DNA of 20,018 bases from the NCBI GenBank assembly GCA_902810755.1, contig CADDYT010000117.1:1-20018 (forward strand), in the 5' to 3' direction. Made by a program: the position numbers and the translations under genes. Of the stretch, positions 7,041-14,161 are shown one piece after another. The DNA comes from Chloroflexota bacterium. GTDB lineage: Bacteria; Chloroflexota; Ktedonobacteria; Ktedonobacterales; Ktedonobacteraceae. Under the pieces are notes generated by a model, which saw only the letters and a program-made list of their open reading frames with translations, searched no databases and was not told the origin of the DNA. Each line of letters starts with the position of its first letter. Within the stretch, counting starts at the first letter, position 1.

Positions 7041-7577
7041 CTACGAAGAATGTTCAGGCAGGCGTTGAATCGCCGCGATGAGTTCGGTTGTCGAGTGGCC
7101 CGGCAGGTAGGGGATGAGGCGCACGATGCCGCCGTACTCGCGCACGACCTTTGCCTCCGGCAGGCGGCTCGTGTCCGGCTCACAGGCCGTTCCGCTCTGC
7201 GCGCTGGCATAGTCGCCGCCCTTGACATAGATGGTCGGTTGCAAGAGGGCAACCAGCGGGCCAGCCGTTGGCTCATCAAAAATGGTCACGTAATCGATGC
7301 AGGCCAGCGCGGCCAGGATTTCGGCGCGTTCCTCCTGCGGCACAAGCGGCCTGCCCGGCCCTTTCAGACGGCGCGTGCTGGCGTCGCTGTTGAGGCCGAG
7401 GATGAGAAAATCGCCCAGTTCTCGCGCCTGTTGCAGGTAGCGCACGTGGCCGAGGTGCAGCAGGTCGAAGCAGCCGTTGGTGAAGACGCCGCGTTCGCCG
7501 CGCTGCTGTCGCTGCCGCACAACCTCCGCCATCTGTTCGCGCTTCAAGATTTTTTGTCGTATATCACTTCTCTTCAT
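7041..7577 (-). CDS. rfaE2: D-glycero-beta-D-manno-heptose 1-phosphate adenylyltransferase (RfaE2/HldE C-terminal type)
   Basis: 178 residues of the cytidylyltransferase superfamily. The nucleotide-binding H-x-G-H motif is in TNGCFDLLHLGHVRYL (His41, His44), followed by NSDASTRRLKGPGRP and VKGGDY, all as in the C-terminal domain of HldE. It transfers AMP to heptose-1-phosphate to make ADP-heptose. An insertion (about residues 120-140, Ala/Ser/Glu/Pro-rich) after VKGGDY is longer than in enterobacterial HldE. Its ATG overlaps the kinase stop by 4 nt (ATGA), indicating translational coupling. In an apparently monoderm organism the product would feed surface or S-layer glycans rather than LPS; that is inference. 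Confidence 0.9.
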   Translation of the reverse strand: MKRSDIRQKILKREQMAEVVRQRQQRGERGVFTNGCFDLLHLGHVRYLQQARELGDFLILGLNSDASTRRLKGPGRPLVPQEERAEILAALACIDYVTIFDEPTAGPLVALLQPTIYVKGGDYASAQSGTACEPDTSRLPEAKVVREYGGIVRLIPYLPGHSTTELIAAIQRLPEHSS

Positions 7578-8599
7578 TGGATTGCGCTCATCAGTTCTGC
7601 CGGGGTGTTGCTGGCTGCACCCAGGCGGCGCACGACGAGGGCGGCTGCCGCGTTTGAGAGATAGGCCGCCTCGGCCATGCTCGCCCCTGCCGTCAGGGCC
7701 AGCGTGAAGGTGGCGGCTACGGTATCGCCCGCGCCGTTGGTATCGACAATCTCGCTGCTGTGATTGAGGCGATGGATGGGCAGGTGGAGTGGCGCTTCTC
7801 CGACCTCAAAGAGGCTCATGCCTTCGCTGCCGCGCGTAATCAGCACGCCGCGTGCGGCGCTGCCGTCAAGCAGACGCTGGCCGGCCTCGTTGAGTTGCTC
7901 CTGCGAAGTAATGGTCATGTTCAGTGTCAATTCCGCTTCTGGCTGGTTCGGGGTGAGCGCGGTGACGCCCTGGAAGCGGAAGAGCGAGGCGTGCGAGTCC
8001 ACCACGATGATCTTATTGAGCTGCCGCGCCAGCGGGATGCACACGTCAATGATATCGGGGCTGATGACGCCGTTTTCGTAGTCCGAGAGGACGACCGCGT
8101 CCATCTCCGGCAGCGCCTGGCGGATATAGTCGATGATTTGCCCCTTATATGGCTCGCGCACCTCTGAGGTATCCACGCGGTCGATGCGCACGACGTGCTG
8201 CTGCACCAGTTGCGGGCTGCCCGCCAGAATGCGCGTCTTGGTCGAGGTTGGGCGCTGCGGGTCGGTGATGAGGCCATCCTGGTGCATGCCCAGATCGCTG
8301 ATGGCCTTGCGCAACTTCTGCCCCGGCAGATCGTCGCCGACCACCCCGGCCAGGAAAACGTCCGCGCCCAGCGTGCAGGCATTGACGGCAACGTTGGTCG
8401 CGCCGCCGGGGATGGTGCGTTCCTCGTCCAGTTCTAGAATCAGTATCGGCGCGTTGCGGGCGATGCGTGTGGGCCGACCGAGCAGGTATTCATCTGCCAC
8501 CATATCGCCGATTACCAGCACGCGCTTCCCGGCAAAAGCGTCGATGAGCGAGCGCAGGCGCGCGGGGGAGATTTCGAGAGTGCGAGCGTCAAGCGTCAT
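7574..8599 (-). CDS. rfaE1: Heptose 7-phosphate kinase (RfaE1/HldE N-terminal type, PfkB family)
   Basis: 341 residues of the ribokinase/PfkB sugar kinase family. Visible are VLVIGDMVADEYLLG near the N-terminus, the substrate-binding PGGATNVAVN near 65-72, and the C-terminal PfkB signature DTNGAGDTVAATF (286-298) with catalytic Asp292. The pattern matches HldE kinase domains, which phosphorylate D-glycero-D-manno-heptose 7-phosphate at C1. The adjacent adenylyltransferase makes this the likely role rather than a generic sugar kinase. The start overlaps the preceding glycosyltransferase stop by 4 nt. Kinase and adenylyltransferase are separate genes here, unlike the fused HldE of enterobacteria. 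The intermediate phosphatase (GmhB) and the isomerase (GmhA) are not in the window. Confidence 0.9.
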   Translation of the reverse strand: MTLDARTLEISPARLRSLIDAFAGKRVLVIGDMVADEYLLGRPTRIARNAPILILELDEERTIPGGATNVAVNACTLGADVFLAGVVGDDLPGQKLRKAISDLGMHQDGLITDPQRPTSTKTRILAGSPQLVQQHVVRIDRVDTSEVREPYKGQIIDYIRQALPEMDAVVLSDYENGVISPDIIDVCIPLARQLNKIIVVDSHASLFRFQGVTALTPNQPEAELTLNMTITSQEQLNEAGQRLLDGSAARGVLITRGSEGMSLFEVGEAPLHLPIHRLNHSSEIVDTNGAGDTVAATFTLALTAGASMAEAAYLSNAAAALVVRRLGAASNTPAELMSAIQ

Positions 8600-9387
8600 G
8601 CCTTATTCCGTCCTTTGAGCAGTACCCGTAGAGCAAATTGCGGCAGCGCCAGCATGCGCCGCCAGCGCCAGGGTTCGCGATAGAGCCGGTAGAGCCATTC
8701 CAGGCCGATACGCCGCATTAAGTGGGGCGCGCGGCGCTGGCGACCGGAGAGAAAATCGAACGCGCCGCCCACACCCATAGCGATGGCAACGGGCAGGCGC
8801 GCCAGGTTGCGATGGATCCACAGTTCCTGCGCGGGCGCGCCATAGGCCACGCACAACACGTCCGCCTGCGCCGCCCGCACGCGCTCGATAATCGCCTCCT
8901 CTTCCTCCAGAGCAGGCGAACCGGCATAGGTTCCGGCAACAGGCAGGCCGGGGGCGAGTTGTTGCAGGCGTTGCGCCGCTGCCTCCGCCACGCCTGGCGC
9001 CGCGCCGAGCAGGTAGAGGCGATAGCCTTTCGCCGCGCAGCGTTTCGCCAGCTCGGCCAGCGTATCTGTGCCGGTCACGCGCTCCGGCGTCGGCTCGCCC
9101 AGGAAGCGCGTTGCCCATACGACGCCCACGCCGTCCGCCAGCACCAGCGCCGCCTCGTTGATGGCGTCGCGAAATGCGGCGTTGCGCTGTGCCGCCATCA
9201 CAAATTCAGGGTTGACCGTCACAATCTGTCGGCATGACAACGTCGTTTCGCTGCTGCGCCACTGCTCGATCATCTCCTCCATTGCGTCCAGCGCGGCTTG
9301 CTGCCCGATACGGTCTACGCGCACGCCCAGCACAGAGACAGAAGTGACCGGCATCGATTGCAATTTTTCTACAGGTTGTAATGGCAT
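8596..9387 (-). CDS. WecG/TagA/CpsF-family glycosyltransferase (GT26)
   Basis: 263 residues from the ATG at 9387. Conserved GT26 segments are IVTVNPEFVM (Asn59 region), LADGVGVVWATRFLG (Asp85, the proposed catalytic base), ERVTGTD, YRLYLLGAAPGV, YGAPAQELWI, VGGAFDFLSG and RAPHLMRRIGLEWLYRLYREP. The family transfers N-acetylmannosamine-type sugars to lipid-linked GlcNAc in teichoic-acid, common-antigen and capsule synthesis; the exact donor here is unknown. The C-terminal basic/hydrophobic tail is the membrane-binding appendage of the family. An in-frame ATG at 9423 would overlap DUF503 by 29 nt and has no ribosome binding site; the one at 9387 follows GGTGAAG and the DUF503 stop by 7 nt. Confidence 0.9.
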   Translation of the reverse strand: MPLQPVEKLQSMPVTSVSVLGVRVDRIGQQAALDAMEEMIEQWRSSETTLSCRQIVTVNPEFVMAAQRNAAFRDAINEAALVLADGVGVVWATRFLGEPTPERVTGTDTLAELAKRCAAKGYRLYLLGAAPGVAEAAAQRLQQLAPGLPVAGTYAGSPALEEEEAIIERVRAAQADVLCVAYGAPAQELWIHRNLARLPVAIAMGVGGAFDFLSGRQRRAPHLMRRIGLEWLYRLYREPWRWRRMLALPQFALRVLLKGRNKA

Positions 9388-9394
9388 ATGTTCT

Positions 9395-9685
9395 TCACCA
9401 GCTAATAATTTCAGTTTCGACATTCGTCACGGTCAGGTCGGGACGGCTCTCTTCTATAAAACGTTCCACGTGTCCCAGGATTTCATCAACGTGCTGCCTG
9501 CTATTACTGACACAGCTCACGCCCAGGATGGCTATTTGCCAGCGATCCTGCTCCTCCACCTCGGCAATCGCCACTTCAAACTGGTGCCGCACCCGCGCCA
9601 TCACAGATTTAATGACCTGCCGTTTTTCCTTCAGCGAGTGACAGGTCGGCAGGTGTAATGTAATTTGACAGATGCCTACTATCAT
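9395..9685 (-). CDS. DUF503 family protein (YlxP-like)
   Basis: 96 residues with the family pattern: a MIVGICQITLHLP start, SLKEKRQVIKSVMARVRHQF, VAIAEVEEQDRWQIAILGVS and a C-terminal amphipathic helix ending VETEIISW. DUF503/YlxP proteins are often encoded near rbfA/infB and are thought to act around ribosome maturation; here the gene instead heads an envelope operon. No Shine-Dalgarno precedes the ATG, and a -10 element lies only 7 nt upstream, so the mRNA may be leaderless. Confidence 0.88.
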   Translation of the reverse strand: MIVGICQITLHLPTCHSLKEKRQVIKSVMARVRHQFEVAIAEVEEQDRWQIAILGVSCVSNSRQHVDEILGHVERFIEESRPDLTVTNVETEIISW

Positions 9686-9692
9686 GCGGCCT

Positions 9693-9698
9693 AGTATA
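9693..9698 (-). promoter_or_regulatory. -10 element of the envelope operon (possible leaderless start)
   Basis: On the minus strand TATACT is preceded by TGA (extended -10). It ends 7 nt before the DUF503 ATG, which places the start of transcription at or next to the start codon. A TTGAGC (9718-9723) lies 19 nt upstream as a loose -35. It overlaps the divergent upp promoter. Confidence 0.5.
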
Positions 9699-9706
9699 TC
9701 ATAGAT

Positions 9707-9735
9707 TCGACGGGCTAGCTCAACTCTGGTACAAT
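9707..9735 (+). promoter_or_regulatory. upp promoter
   Basis: TCGACG (9707-9712), a 17-nt spacer and TACAAT (9730-9735), with TGG directly before the -10. It gives a leader of about 86 nt with no recognised PyrR-type anti-terminator or riboswitch. Confidence 0.55.
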
Positions 9736-9827
9736 GTGGGATGAAATATTGCCCTACAGCAAAAACGATTCAGGGGCCAGAGAAGGCTCAATAAGCATAA
9801 AAGACAGGAAGATCAGGAGAGTAAGTT

Positions 9828-10547
9828 ATGACAGAGACGTCTACTTCTACGGAGGGCCGGAAGCGACCGAGTTTGCCAATGAAGGGAGTGCCGCAGCCGA
9901 AGCGGGAAGAGGTGCTGGGTCTGCCGCGCGTGCATATTTCGCAACATCCGGTAGTGGCCGATAAGATGACCCGGCTGCGCGAGACGAAAACGACCCCGGC
10001 AGAGTTTTATCGGCTGGTGAAGGAGATCGGCACTTTGCTGGCCTACGAGGCGACGGCATCGCTGGCGACGGAGCCGGTGGAGATCGAGACGCCATTGCAG
10101 GCTATGACAGGGCAACGCCTGGCGGGCGGCATCGGCGTGGTACCCATTCTGCGCGCGGGCCTCGGGCTGGCGGAGGCATTTCGCGAGGTGATCCCGGAGG
10201 CGCAAATCTGGCATCTTGGCTTGCGCCGCGACGAGGACACGCTGGAGGCGCAGGAATACTACAACCGCCTGCCGCACAAAGTTGATTTGCAGGTTTGCTA
10301 CGCCGTTGATCCCATGCTCGCTACCGGCGGCTCGGCCATCGACGCCGTCAATATCCTCAAGCGCGTTGGTATTCCGCGCCTGAGCTATGTCGGCATCATC
10401 GCCGCTCCCTACGGCCTGCTCAAACTTTCGCAGACCCATCCCGACATTGATATCTATATCGCGGCCCTCGACGAGAGCCTCAATGATCGCGGCTTCATCC
10501 TGCCCGGTCTTGGTGACGCCGGAGACCGCCAGTTTGGAACATTTTAA
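9828..10547 (+). CDS. upp: Uracil phosphoribosyltransferase
   Basis: 239 residues. It converts uracil and PRPP to UMP in pyrimidine salvage. The PRPP-binding loop DPMLATGGSAIDAV (161-174) and the uracil-binding C-terminus GLGDAGDRQFGTF (227-239) are both intact, and the flexible-loop region PILRAGLGL is present. A polar N-terminal extension of about 30 residues precedes the usual start region (VHISQHPVVADKMTRLR); the AGGAG 7 nt before the ATG at 9828 supports including it. First gene of a plus-strand group with a membrane protein 3 nt downstream. Confidence 0.95.
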   Translation: MTETSTSTEGRKRPSLPMKGVPQPKREEVLGLPRVHISQHPVVADKMTRLRETKTTPAEFYRLVKEIGTLLAYEATASLATEPVEIETPLQAMTGQRLAGGIGVVPILRAGLGLAEAFREVIPEAQIWHLGLRRDEDTLEAQEYYNRLPHKVDLQVCYAVDPMLATGGSAIDAVNILKRVGIPRLSYVGIIAAPYGLLKLSQTHPDIDIYIAALDESLNDRGFILPGLGDAGDRQFGTF

Positions 10548-10550
10548 ATC

Positions 10551-11117
10551 ATGTCACAGGACTATCCTGTTCCAGAGCCAGATTCTGGCGACCCCTGGAA
10601 CCCGGACGCACAAAACGAATATGTGGACGCCATCGACCCGATCGAACCGCCGTCAATCGATGCAGGGATGCAATTCATTGCGCCAGGCGAATCCGGCGTG
10701 TCCAGCGAACCCGCTGACCAGCAGCCGGGCGGAACAGGCGATGACCGGCAGACCTCTTCGCCCATCTCAGAGGCGGAACTGCCGCCGGAGGCGCAGGGCG
10801 AGGTCAACGGAGGGCCGCTCGGCTGCTGCCTGGGCGTGACCGTTGGTGTTATTCTCAGTCTCACGCTGGCGGTTTTTGGTCGCCTGTATCTTGCCAACCC
10901 GATGGCGGCCATCCTGCATAACCCGCTGCTGGTGCTGATCCTGCTGCGCGTTGCTATGGCTTTGCTCACGCTGGCGGCGGCCATCCTCTGTGGCTACTTC
11001 GGCTGGAAGCTTGGCAAACGTTTCTTCCGCGAATACGAGCCGCCCGTCGTTCCCGTGAGAGAGCGCAGGCCGAAACGCAGGCGGCGCAAGACAAGTACGA
11101 GGCCGAGAGAAGCATAA
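10551..11117 (+). CDS. Hypothetical two-helix membrane protein
   Basis: 188 residues of unrecognised family. The first 85 or so are acidic and rich in Pro, Asp, Glu and Gly, probably disordered. Two hydrophobic segments follow (about 89-113, starting GPLGCCLGVTVGVILSL, and about 125-152), separated by a short loop. The protein ends in a strongly basic tail (RERRPKRRRRKTSTRPREA). By charge, both termini are probably cytoplasmic. It begins 3 nt after the upp stop, so the two are almost certainly co-transcribed. The basic tail may contact nucleic acid or acidic lipids; this is speculation. Confidence 0.75.
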   Translation: MSQDYPVPEPDSGDPWNPDAQNEYVDAIDPIEPPSIDAGMQFIAPGESGVSSEPADQQPGGTGDDRQTSSPISEAELPPEAQGEVNGGPLGCCLGVTVGVILSLTLAVFGRLYLANPMAAILHNPLLVLILLRVAMALLTLAAAILCGYFGWKLGKRFFREYEPPVVPVRERRPKRRRRKTSTRPREA

Positions 11118-11152
11118 AAAATGAATTTGATTGAAAGCGAGTAGTGCTGATT

Positions 11153-11971
11153 ATGCGTGTAGTGATTCTTTGCGATATGGAAGGCGTCTCCTGCATCGAA
11201 ACCTGGGAGCAGGTCACGGCGGGCAGTGCCTTCTACGAACAGAGCCGGAAACTGTATACCGACGAGATGAACGCGGCAGTGCGTGGAGCGCGGGCGGCAG
11301 GAGCCACAAATATCACCGTTGTCGACTGTCACGGCGCGGGTGGCGCGCACAGCTTCAAGAGCTTCCTGCCGGAACACCTGGAATCGGGCGCGCAATACGT
11401 CTTCGGCTACCCCTGGGCGCGCTACATCATCCCTTACGAGCAGGGCTGTGACGCTATCTTATTTGTCGGCGCGCACGCTATGGCCGGAACGCCCGACGGC
11501 GTTCTCTGCCACACCGTCTCCTCAGAAGCCTGGTACAACGCCTGGATCAACGACACGCTGGTGGGCGAAAGCGGCATCCTGGCGGCCATCGCAGGTTGCT
11601 GGGACGTCCCGGCAGTCTTCGTCTCCGGCGACGAGGCCACCTGCCGCGAAGTCACCAGCCTGCTCGGCAGCAACGTTGTCACCGCGCAGGTCAAGACCGG
11701 CCTCGGCCGCTTCTCATCCGTTAACCTTCCCCCCAGAGATGCCTGCTCTCTCATCGAGATGAGCGTGGCGCAGGCGCTGAGCATGCCCGAAAACTGGCCG
11801 AAACCCTACAAAACCACCTCGCCCGTCACCTTCAAAGTCGAACTCGCCACCCCCGACCGCGTCAACGATTTCGTTGGTCGGACCGGAGTACAGATTGCCG
11901 GGCCAAGAACGGTGATTTCAACGGGTGATAATTTCTGGCAGGCGTGGGATCAGTTCTGGTACAGGCATTAA
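11153..11971 (+). CDS. dppA: DppA-like M55 family zinc D-aminopeptidase
   Basis: 272 residues, close to the 274 of Bacillus subtilis DppA, which removes N-terminal D-amino acids (D-Ala) from peptides. The metal and active-site residues occur in order: Asp8 and Glu10 in CDMEG, His60 in VVDCHG, His108 in GAHAMAG and Glu139 in VGESG. A GTG at 11144 would add three residues; the ATG at 11153 puts Asp8, Glu10 and His60 exactly at the family positions, so I use it. A seven-codon ORF (11121-11144) lies just upstream and ends in TAG overlapping that GTG; it may be chance. Likely last gene of the upp group. Its role would be recycling of peptidoglycan-derived peptides. Confidence 0.92.
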   Translation: MRVVILCDMEGVSCIETWEQVTAGSAFYEQSRKLYTDEMNAAVRGARAAGATNITVVDCHGAGGAHSFKSFLPEHLESGAQYVFGYPWARYIIPYEQGCDAILFVGAHAMAGTPDGVLCHTVSSEAWYNAWINDTLVGESGILAAIAGCWDVPAVFVSGDEATCREVTSLLGSNVVTAQVKTGLGRFSSVNLPPRDACSLIEMSVAQALSMPENWPKPYKTTSPVTFKVELATPDRVNDFVGRTGVQIAGPRTVISTGDNFWQAWDQFWYRH

Positions 11972-12056
11972 CCTGCATTTGTTATCGTAAAATCAATGGC
12001 AGCAGTAAGGTATTCTTGCTGCTATCCAATCACTATGCTGCCTATAATTCGACATG

Positions 12057-12089
12057 AAAAAACAAGGCAGATGATGAAAACAGCCTCGT
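12057..12089 (-). terminator. Terminator of the FtsY-like gene
   Basis: On the minus strand ACGAGGC pairs with GCCTTGT (7 bp with one G-T, 14-nt loop) and is followed directly by six T residues. It starts 13 nt after the stop codon of the gene ending at 12103. Confidence 0.8.
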
Positions 12090-12102
12090 TTAATACAAGC
12101 TC

Positions 12103-13005
12103 CTACTCTTGAGCAAAGAGGGCTGTGACAAACTTCTCAGCGTCAAATGGAATTAATTGCTCGATTTTTTCGCCTATGTCAAGAAATATAATTGGTACTC
12201 TGAGATCATCCGCAATCTCAAAAATAATGCCACCAGCTGAAGTGTTCTCTATATTTGAAAGGATAATACCGGTTAATCCAGTAGTCTGTGCAATGGCATG
12301 TGCATATGGTAGCGCGTTTGGTCCCTGTGAGGCATTGAGAACTAATAGCAGTTCTTGAGGGGCATTAGGAATCATTTGTTGTGCAGCGTCTATAATACTG
12401 TTTAATTTTTCCAAATATGTTTTTTGTACTGGTATAGAAGCAGCAGTACCTATAAGGACAACATCAAAGGTGTGCAGCAGAACGGCTTGCAACGCATTAT
12501 GAACGAACGAGTGAAGCTTTAAATCATCGTTCTTATACATTACAGAAATAGACGCCTGTTCAGGCAGCACATTCAATGAGTTAATATCACCAGAACGAGG
12601 AGCTTCGGTAGCAACCACAAGTACATTGTGTCCTTTCTGGCTCAAATAATAAGCCAGTTTCGCAATGGCAATTTCGCCCGAATCCGTATCACTCATGACT
12701 AGCATCACTGAAGAAGATTGCTTCGGGAAATGCAACTGTGTCCGTCTTTTAAGAAAACTGGTCAGTTCTTGTTGAAGTACCGCATATGCCTGGGAACCGG
12801 AAGATATTCCTTTTTCTTGCACTTGCTGTTGTAACCTGGTGACAACTGATCGACTTGTTGGAAGACCAATACCAGCAGCGATAAGTTTTTCTTCTACGTC
12901 CCTCCATGGGATACTAGAAGGAAACTCATGCTTCTGAAAAATAGACTCAATTTGATGGAAATTTCTTTGTGTTCGTTCTAAAAACTGGAAGTATTCTTCT
13001 GCCAT
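12103..13005 (-). CDS. FtsY/SRP-receptor NG-domain homologue lacking GTPase motifs (putative pseudo-GTPase)
   Basis: 300 residues. The N-terminal helices (about 35-88, EEKLIAAGIGLPTSRSVVTRL...) fit the FtsY N domain and 100-298 the G domain. The C-terminal half is clearest: NAPQELLLVLNASQGPNAL, GLTGIILSNIENTSAGG, EIADDLRVPIIFL, IGEKIEQLIPFDAEKFVTALF. The nucleotide-binding motifs are gone: the GxxGxGKTT P-loop reads SDTDSGEIA (108-111 region, Lys to Glu111), DTAGR reads GTAAS (186-190), and TKLD reads SNIE (250-253). It should not bind GTP in the normal way. No signal peptide or membrane segment. An in-frame ATG at 13101 was rejected because the strong AGAGGAGAA (13011-13019) sits 7 nt before the ATG at 13005. 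AT-richer than neighbours. A true ftsY must be elsewhere in the genome. Confidence 0.8.
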   Translation of the reverse strand: MAEEYFQFLERTQRNFHQIESIFQKHEFPSSIPWRDVEEKLIAAGIGLPTSRSVVTRLQQQVQEKGISSGSQAYAVLQQELTSFLKRRTQLHFPKQSSSVMLVMSDTDSGEIAIAKLAYYLSQKGHNVLVVATEAPRSGDINSLNVLPEQASISVMYKNDDLKLHSFVHNALQAVLLHTFDVVLIGTAASIPVQKTYLEKLNSIIDAAQQMIPNAPQELLLVLNASQGPNALPYAHAIAQTTGLTGIILSNIENTSAGGIIFEIADDLRVPIIFLDIGEKIEQLIPFDAEKFVTALFAQE

Positions 13006-13148
13006 GGAGATTCTCCTCTGGTAACCTACTACTCTCTTCACCGACTTATATACGTTTTCTCTATCAAACAGTTGCATGAAAATCCTGAAAGGATCAATCA
13101 TACAAATACAGCCTGTTTGCTTTGCCTTCGGGTGTTGTTTCTCCTACG

Positions 13149-13174
13149 AGAATGAGAGTACCCTCCCTCATTCT
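13149..13174. repeat. 8-bp inverted repeat (hairpin)
   Basis: AGAATGAG (13149-13156) and CTCATTCT (13167-13174) with a 10-nt loop. It lies in the leader of the FtsY-like gene, next to a larger hairpin. Confidence 0.75.
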
Positions 13175-13177
13175 AAG

Positions 13178-13221
13178 AGAAATAGGCGATTTTCCTCTAC
13201 TGAGAAAAACCGTCTATTTCT
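13178..13221. repeat. 20-bp imperfect inverted repeat (hairpin)
   Basis: The arms 13178-13197 and 13202-13221 match at 17 of 20 positions with a TACT loop; the outer eight pairs (AGAAATAG/CTATTTCT) are perfect. It could be an RNA structure in the leader of the FtsY-like gene or an operator. No strong T-run follows it on the minus strand, so it is not a typical terminator for the secreted-protein gene. Confidence 0.8.
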
Positions 13222-13334
13222 TTCCTATTTCACCTCTACAATCTGTTCAAAGTCCATTTCTTTGTTCGGTCCAAATGATAGTTTCTTGCAGTCCTTACTT
13301 TCCTTACTAAGGAACTGCTTGATTGACTGAACCT

Positions 13335-13841
13335 TTAGATGTATTGAGTAGGGCTTTGAGGTGGGTAACAGTTTGTAACGAAGCTATCTTGGTACTCAAG
13401 CGTAACCTGGACAGTGCTGTACCAAGAGCTTGATCCAGTAACGAAAATGGAAAGCGGACCGTAATGGGCATCTTGCTGGTTTTGTGCAGCAGCGACTGTG
13501 CAGTTATAGTCAACGCGAGTGTAGTACGAACCATTTTCGTATACTGTAAGCCGGAACCGACAGTTTTGTATATTGCCATGGTTACTAAGTTTGTGAAAAG
13601 AGGCGTATCCATCAGGCTGAAGGTAGGGATAGGCATAGCTGATACATGCGCTGGCCTTGATATCACCTGTGCCATTAGTTTTCGCACTTCCGCAACCTCC
13701 TCCGCTAGCATTAGGAGTAGCCCCGTGGGCTTGGGCTTGGCGATGTGTTTGCGATGTCGATACGGGGTGAGCTGATGCAGCAGATGCGAAGGTCAATACA
13801 ACAGCAAGAGCGACAACAAGAGTCAAAATAGCCTTACGCAT
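13335..13841 (-). CDS. Small secreted protein with five cysteines, unknown function
   Basis: 168 residues with a clear Sec signal peptide: MRK, a hydrophobic core AILTLVVALAVVLTFASA and a cleavage site ASA-HP after residue 24. The mature part of about 144 residues starts with a His/Gln/Thr-rich stretch, then carries Cys50, 66, 94, 114 and 158 in a Tyr-, Ser- and Asn-rich, probably beta-rich domain (CRFRLTVYENGSYYTRVDYN, FVTGSSSWYSTVQVTLEYQD). The odd cysteine number leaves one unpaired or available for an intermolecular bond. AAAGGAAAG precedes the ATG. I do not recognise a family. Its long leader holds two strong hairpins. It lies between an orphan wHTH gene and the FtsY-like gene on the same strand. 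Confidence 0.82.
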   Translation of the reverse strand: MRKAILTLVVALAVVLTFASAASAHPVSTSQTHRQAQAHGATPNASGGGCGSAKTNGTGDIKASACISYAYPYLQPDGYASFHKLSNHGNIQNCRFRLTVYENGSYYTRVDYNCTVAAAQNQQDAHYGPLSIFVTGSSSWYSTVQVTLEYQDSFVTNCYPPQSPTQYI

Positions 13842-13864
13842 GAGATTTCTTTCCTTTCTTCACA

Positions 13865-13908
13865 GGAAGTCCCTCCACATGCTATACTTCCAGCATGCGG
13901 GAACTTCC
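13865..13908. repeat. Nested inverted repeat upstream of the secreted-protein gene
   Basis: Outer arms GGAAGTCCC (13865-13873) and GGGAACTTCC (13899-13908, one bulged A) enclose an inner stem CATGCT/AGCATG (13878-13883 and 13892-13897). The structure ends 23 nt before the start codon at 13841, just before the AAAGGAAAG ribosome binding site. Confidence 0.8.
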
Positions 13909-13911
13909 GCT

Positions 13912-13955
13912 CGCGACGCTCTGTCGAAGGCTCCAAACTTTTCCAGAGCGTCGTG
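13912..13955. repeat. 10-12-bp inverted repeat upstream of the secreted-protein gene
   Basis: CGACGCTCTG (13914-13923) and CAGAGCGTCG (13944-13953) are perfectly complementary across a 20-nt loop. Two further pairs (one G-T) extend the stem to 13912 and 13955. Confidence 0.85.
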
Positions 13956-14110
13956 CCTTTCCGTTTGTCGAGTGTCAAAGACTCAAAAACGCGCTACGTG
14001 GACTATTTTCAGATATTTCTCCCACAAGCCAACTTTGTTCACCTGCTGGCTCTCAGCGCCACCTCCTTTCTGCTTGTCTCAGTTGACAAGACAAGCATAC
14101 CAGAGAATCG

Positions 14111-14161
14111 TGCAGAAAAGAGGGAGGGAACAGCCCCTCTTTTCAGGGACTTTTCCCTCCC
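14111..14161 (-). terminator. Terminator of the wHTH gene
   Basis: On the minus strand GGGAGGGAA (14161-14153) pairs with TTCCCTCCC (14130-14122) and is followed by TCTTTTCTGC. It lies about 40 nt after the stop codon at 14202. Confidence 0.75.

Larger units (their letters stand above)
13006..13334. other. 329-nt intergenic leader of the FtsY-like gene
   Basis: No convincing gene. It contains two hairpin-forming inverted repeats at 13149-13221 (listed separately), a TATATA at about 13050 that could be a minus-strand -10, and an imperfect CAGTTCCTTA/TAAGGACTG repeat just after the upstream gene's stop. Confidence 0.5.

Noticed and set aside
11998..12026. Terminator for dppA (AGCAGTAA/TTGCTGCT hairpin)
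   Set aside because: Stem is modest and no T-run follows; left out of the features.
13006..13101. Longer FtsY-like protein starting at 13101 (32 extra residues)
   Set aside because: No ribosome binding site at 13101, while a strong one is correctly placed for 13005.
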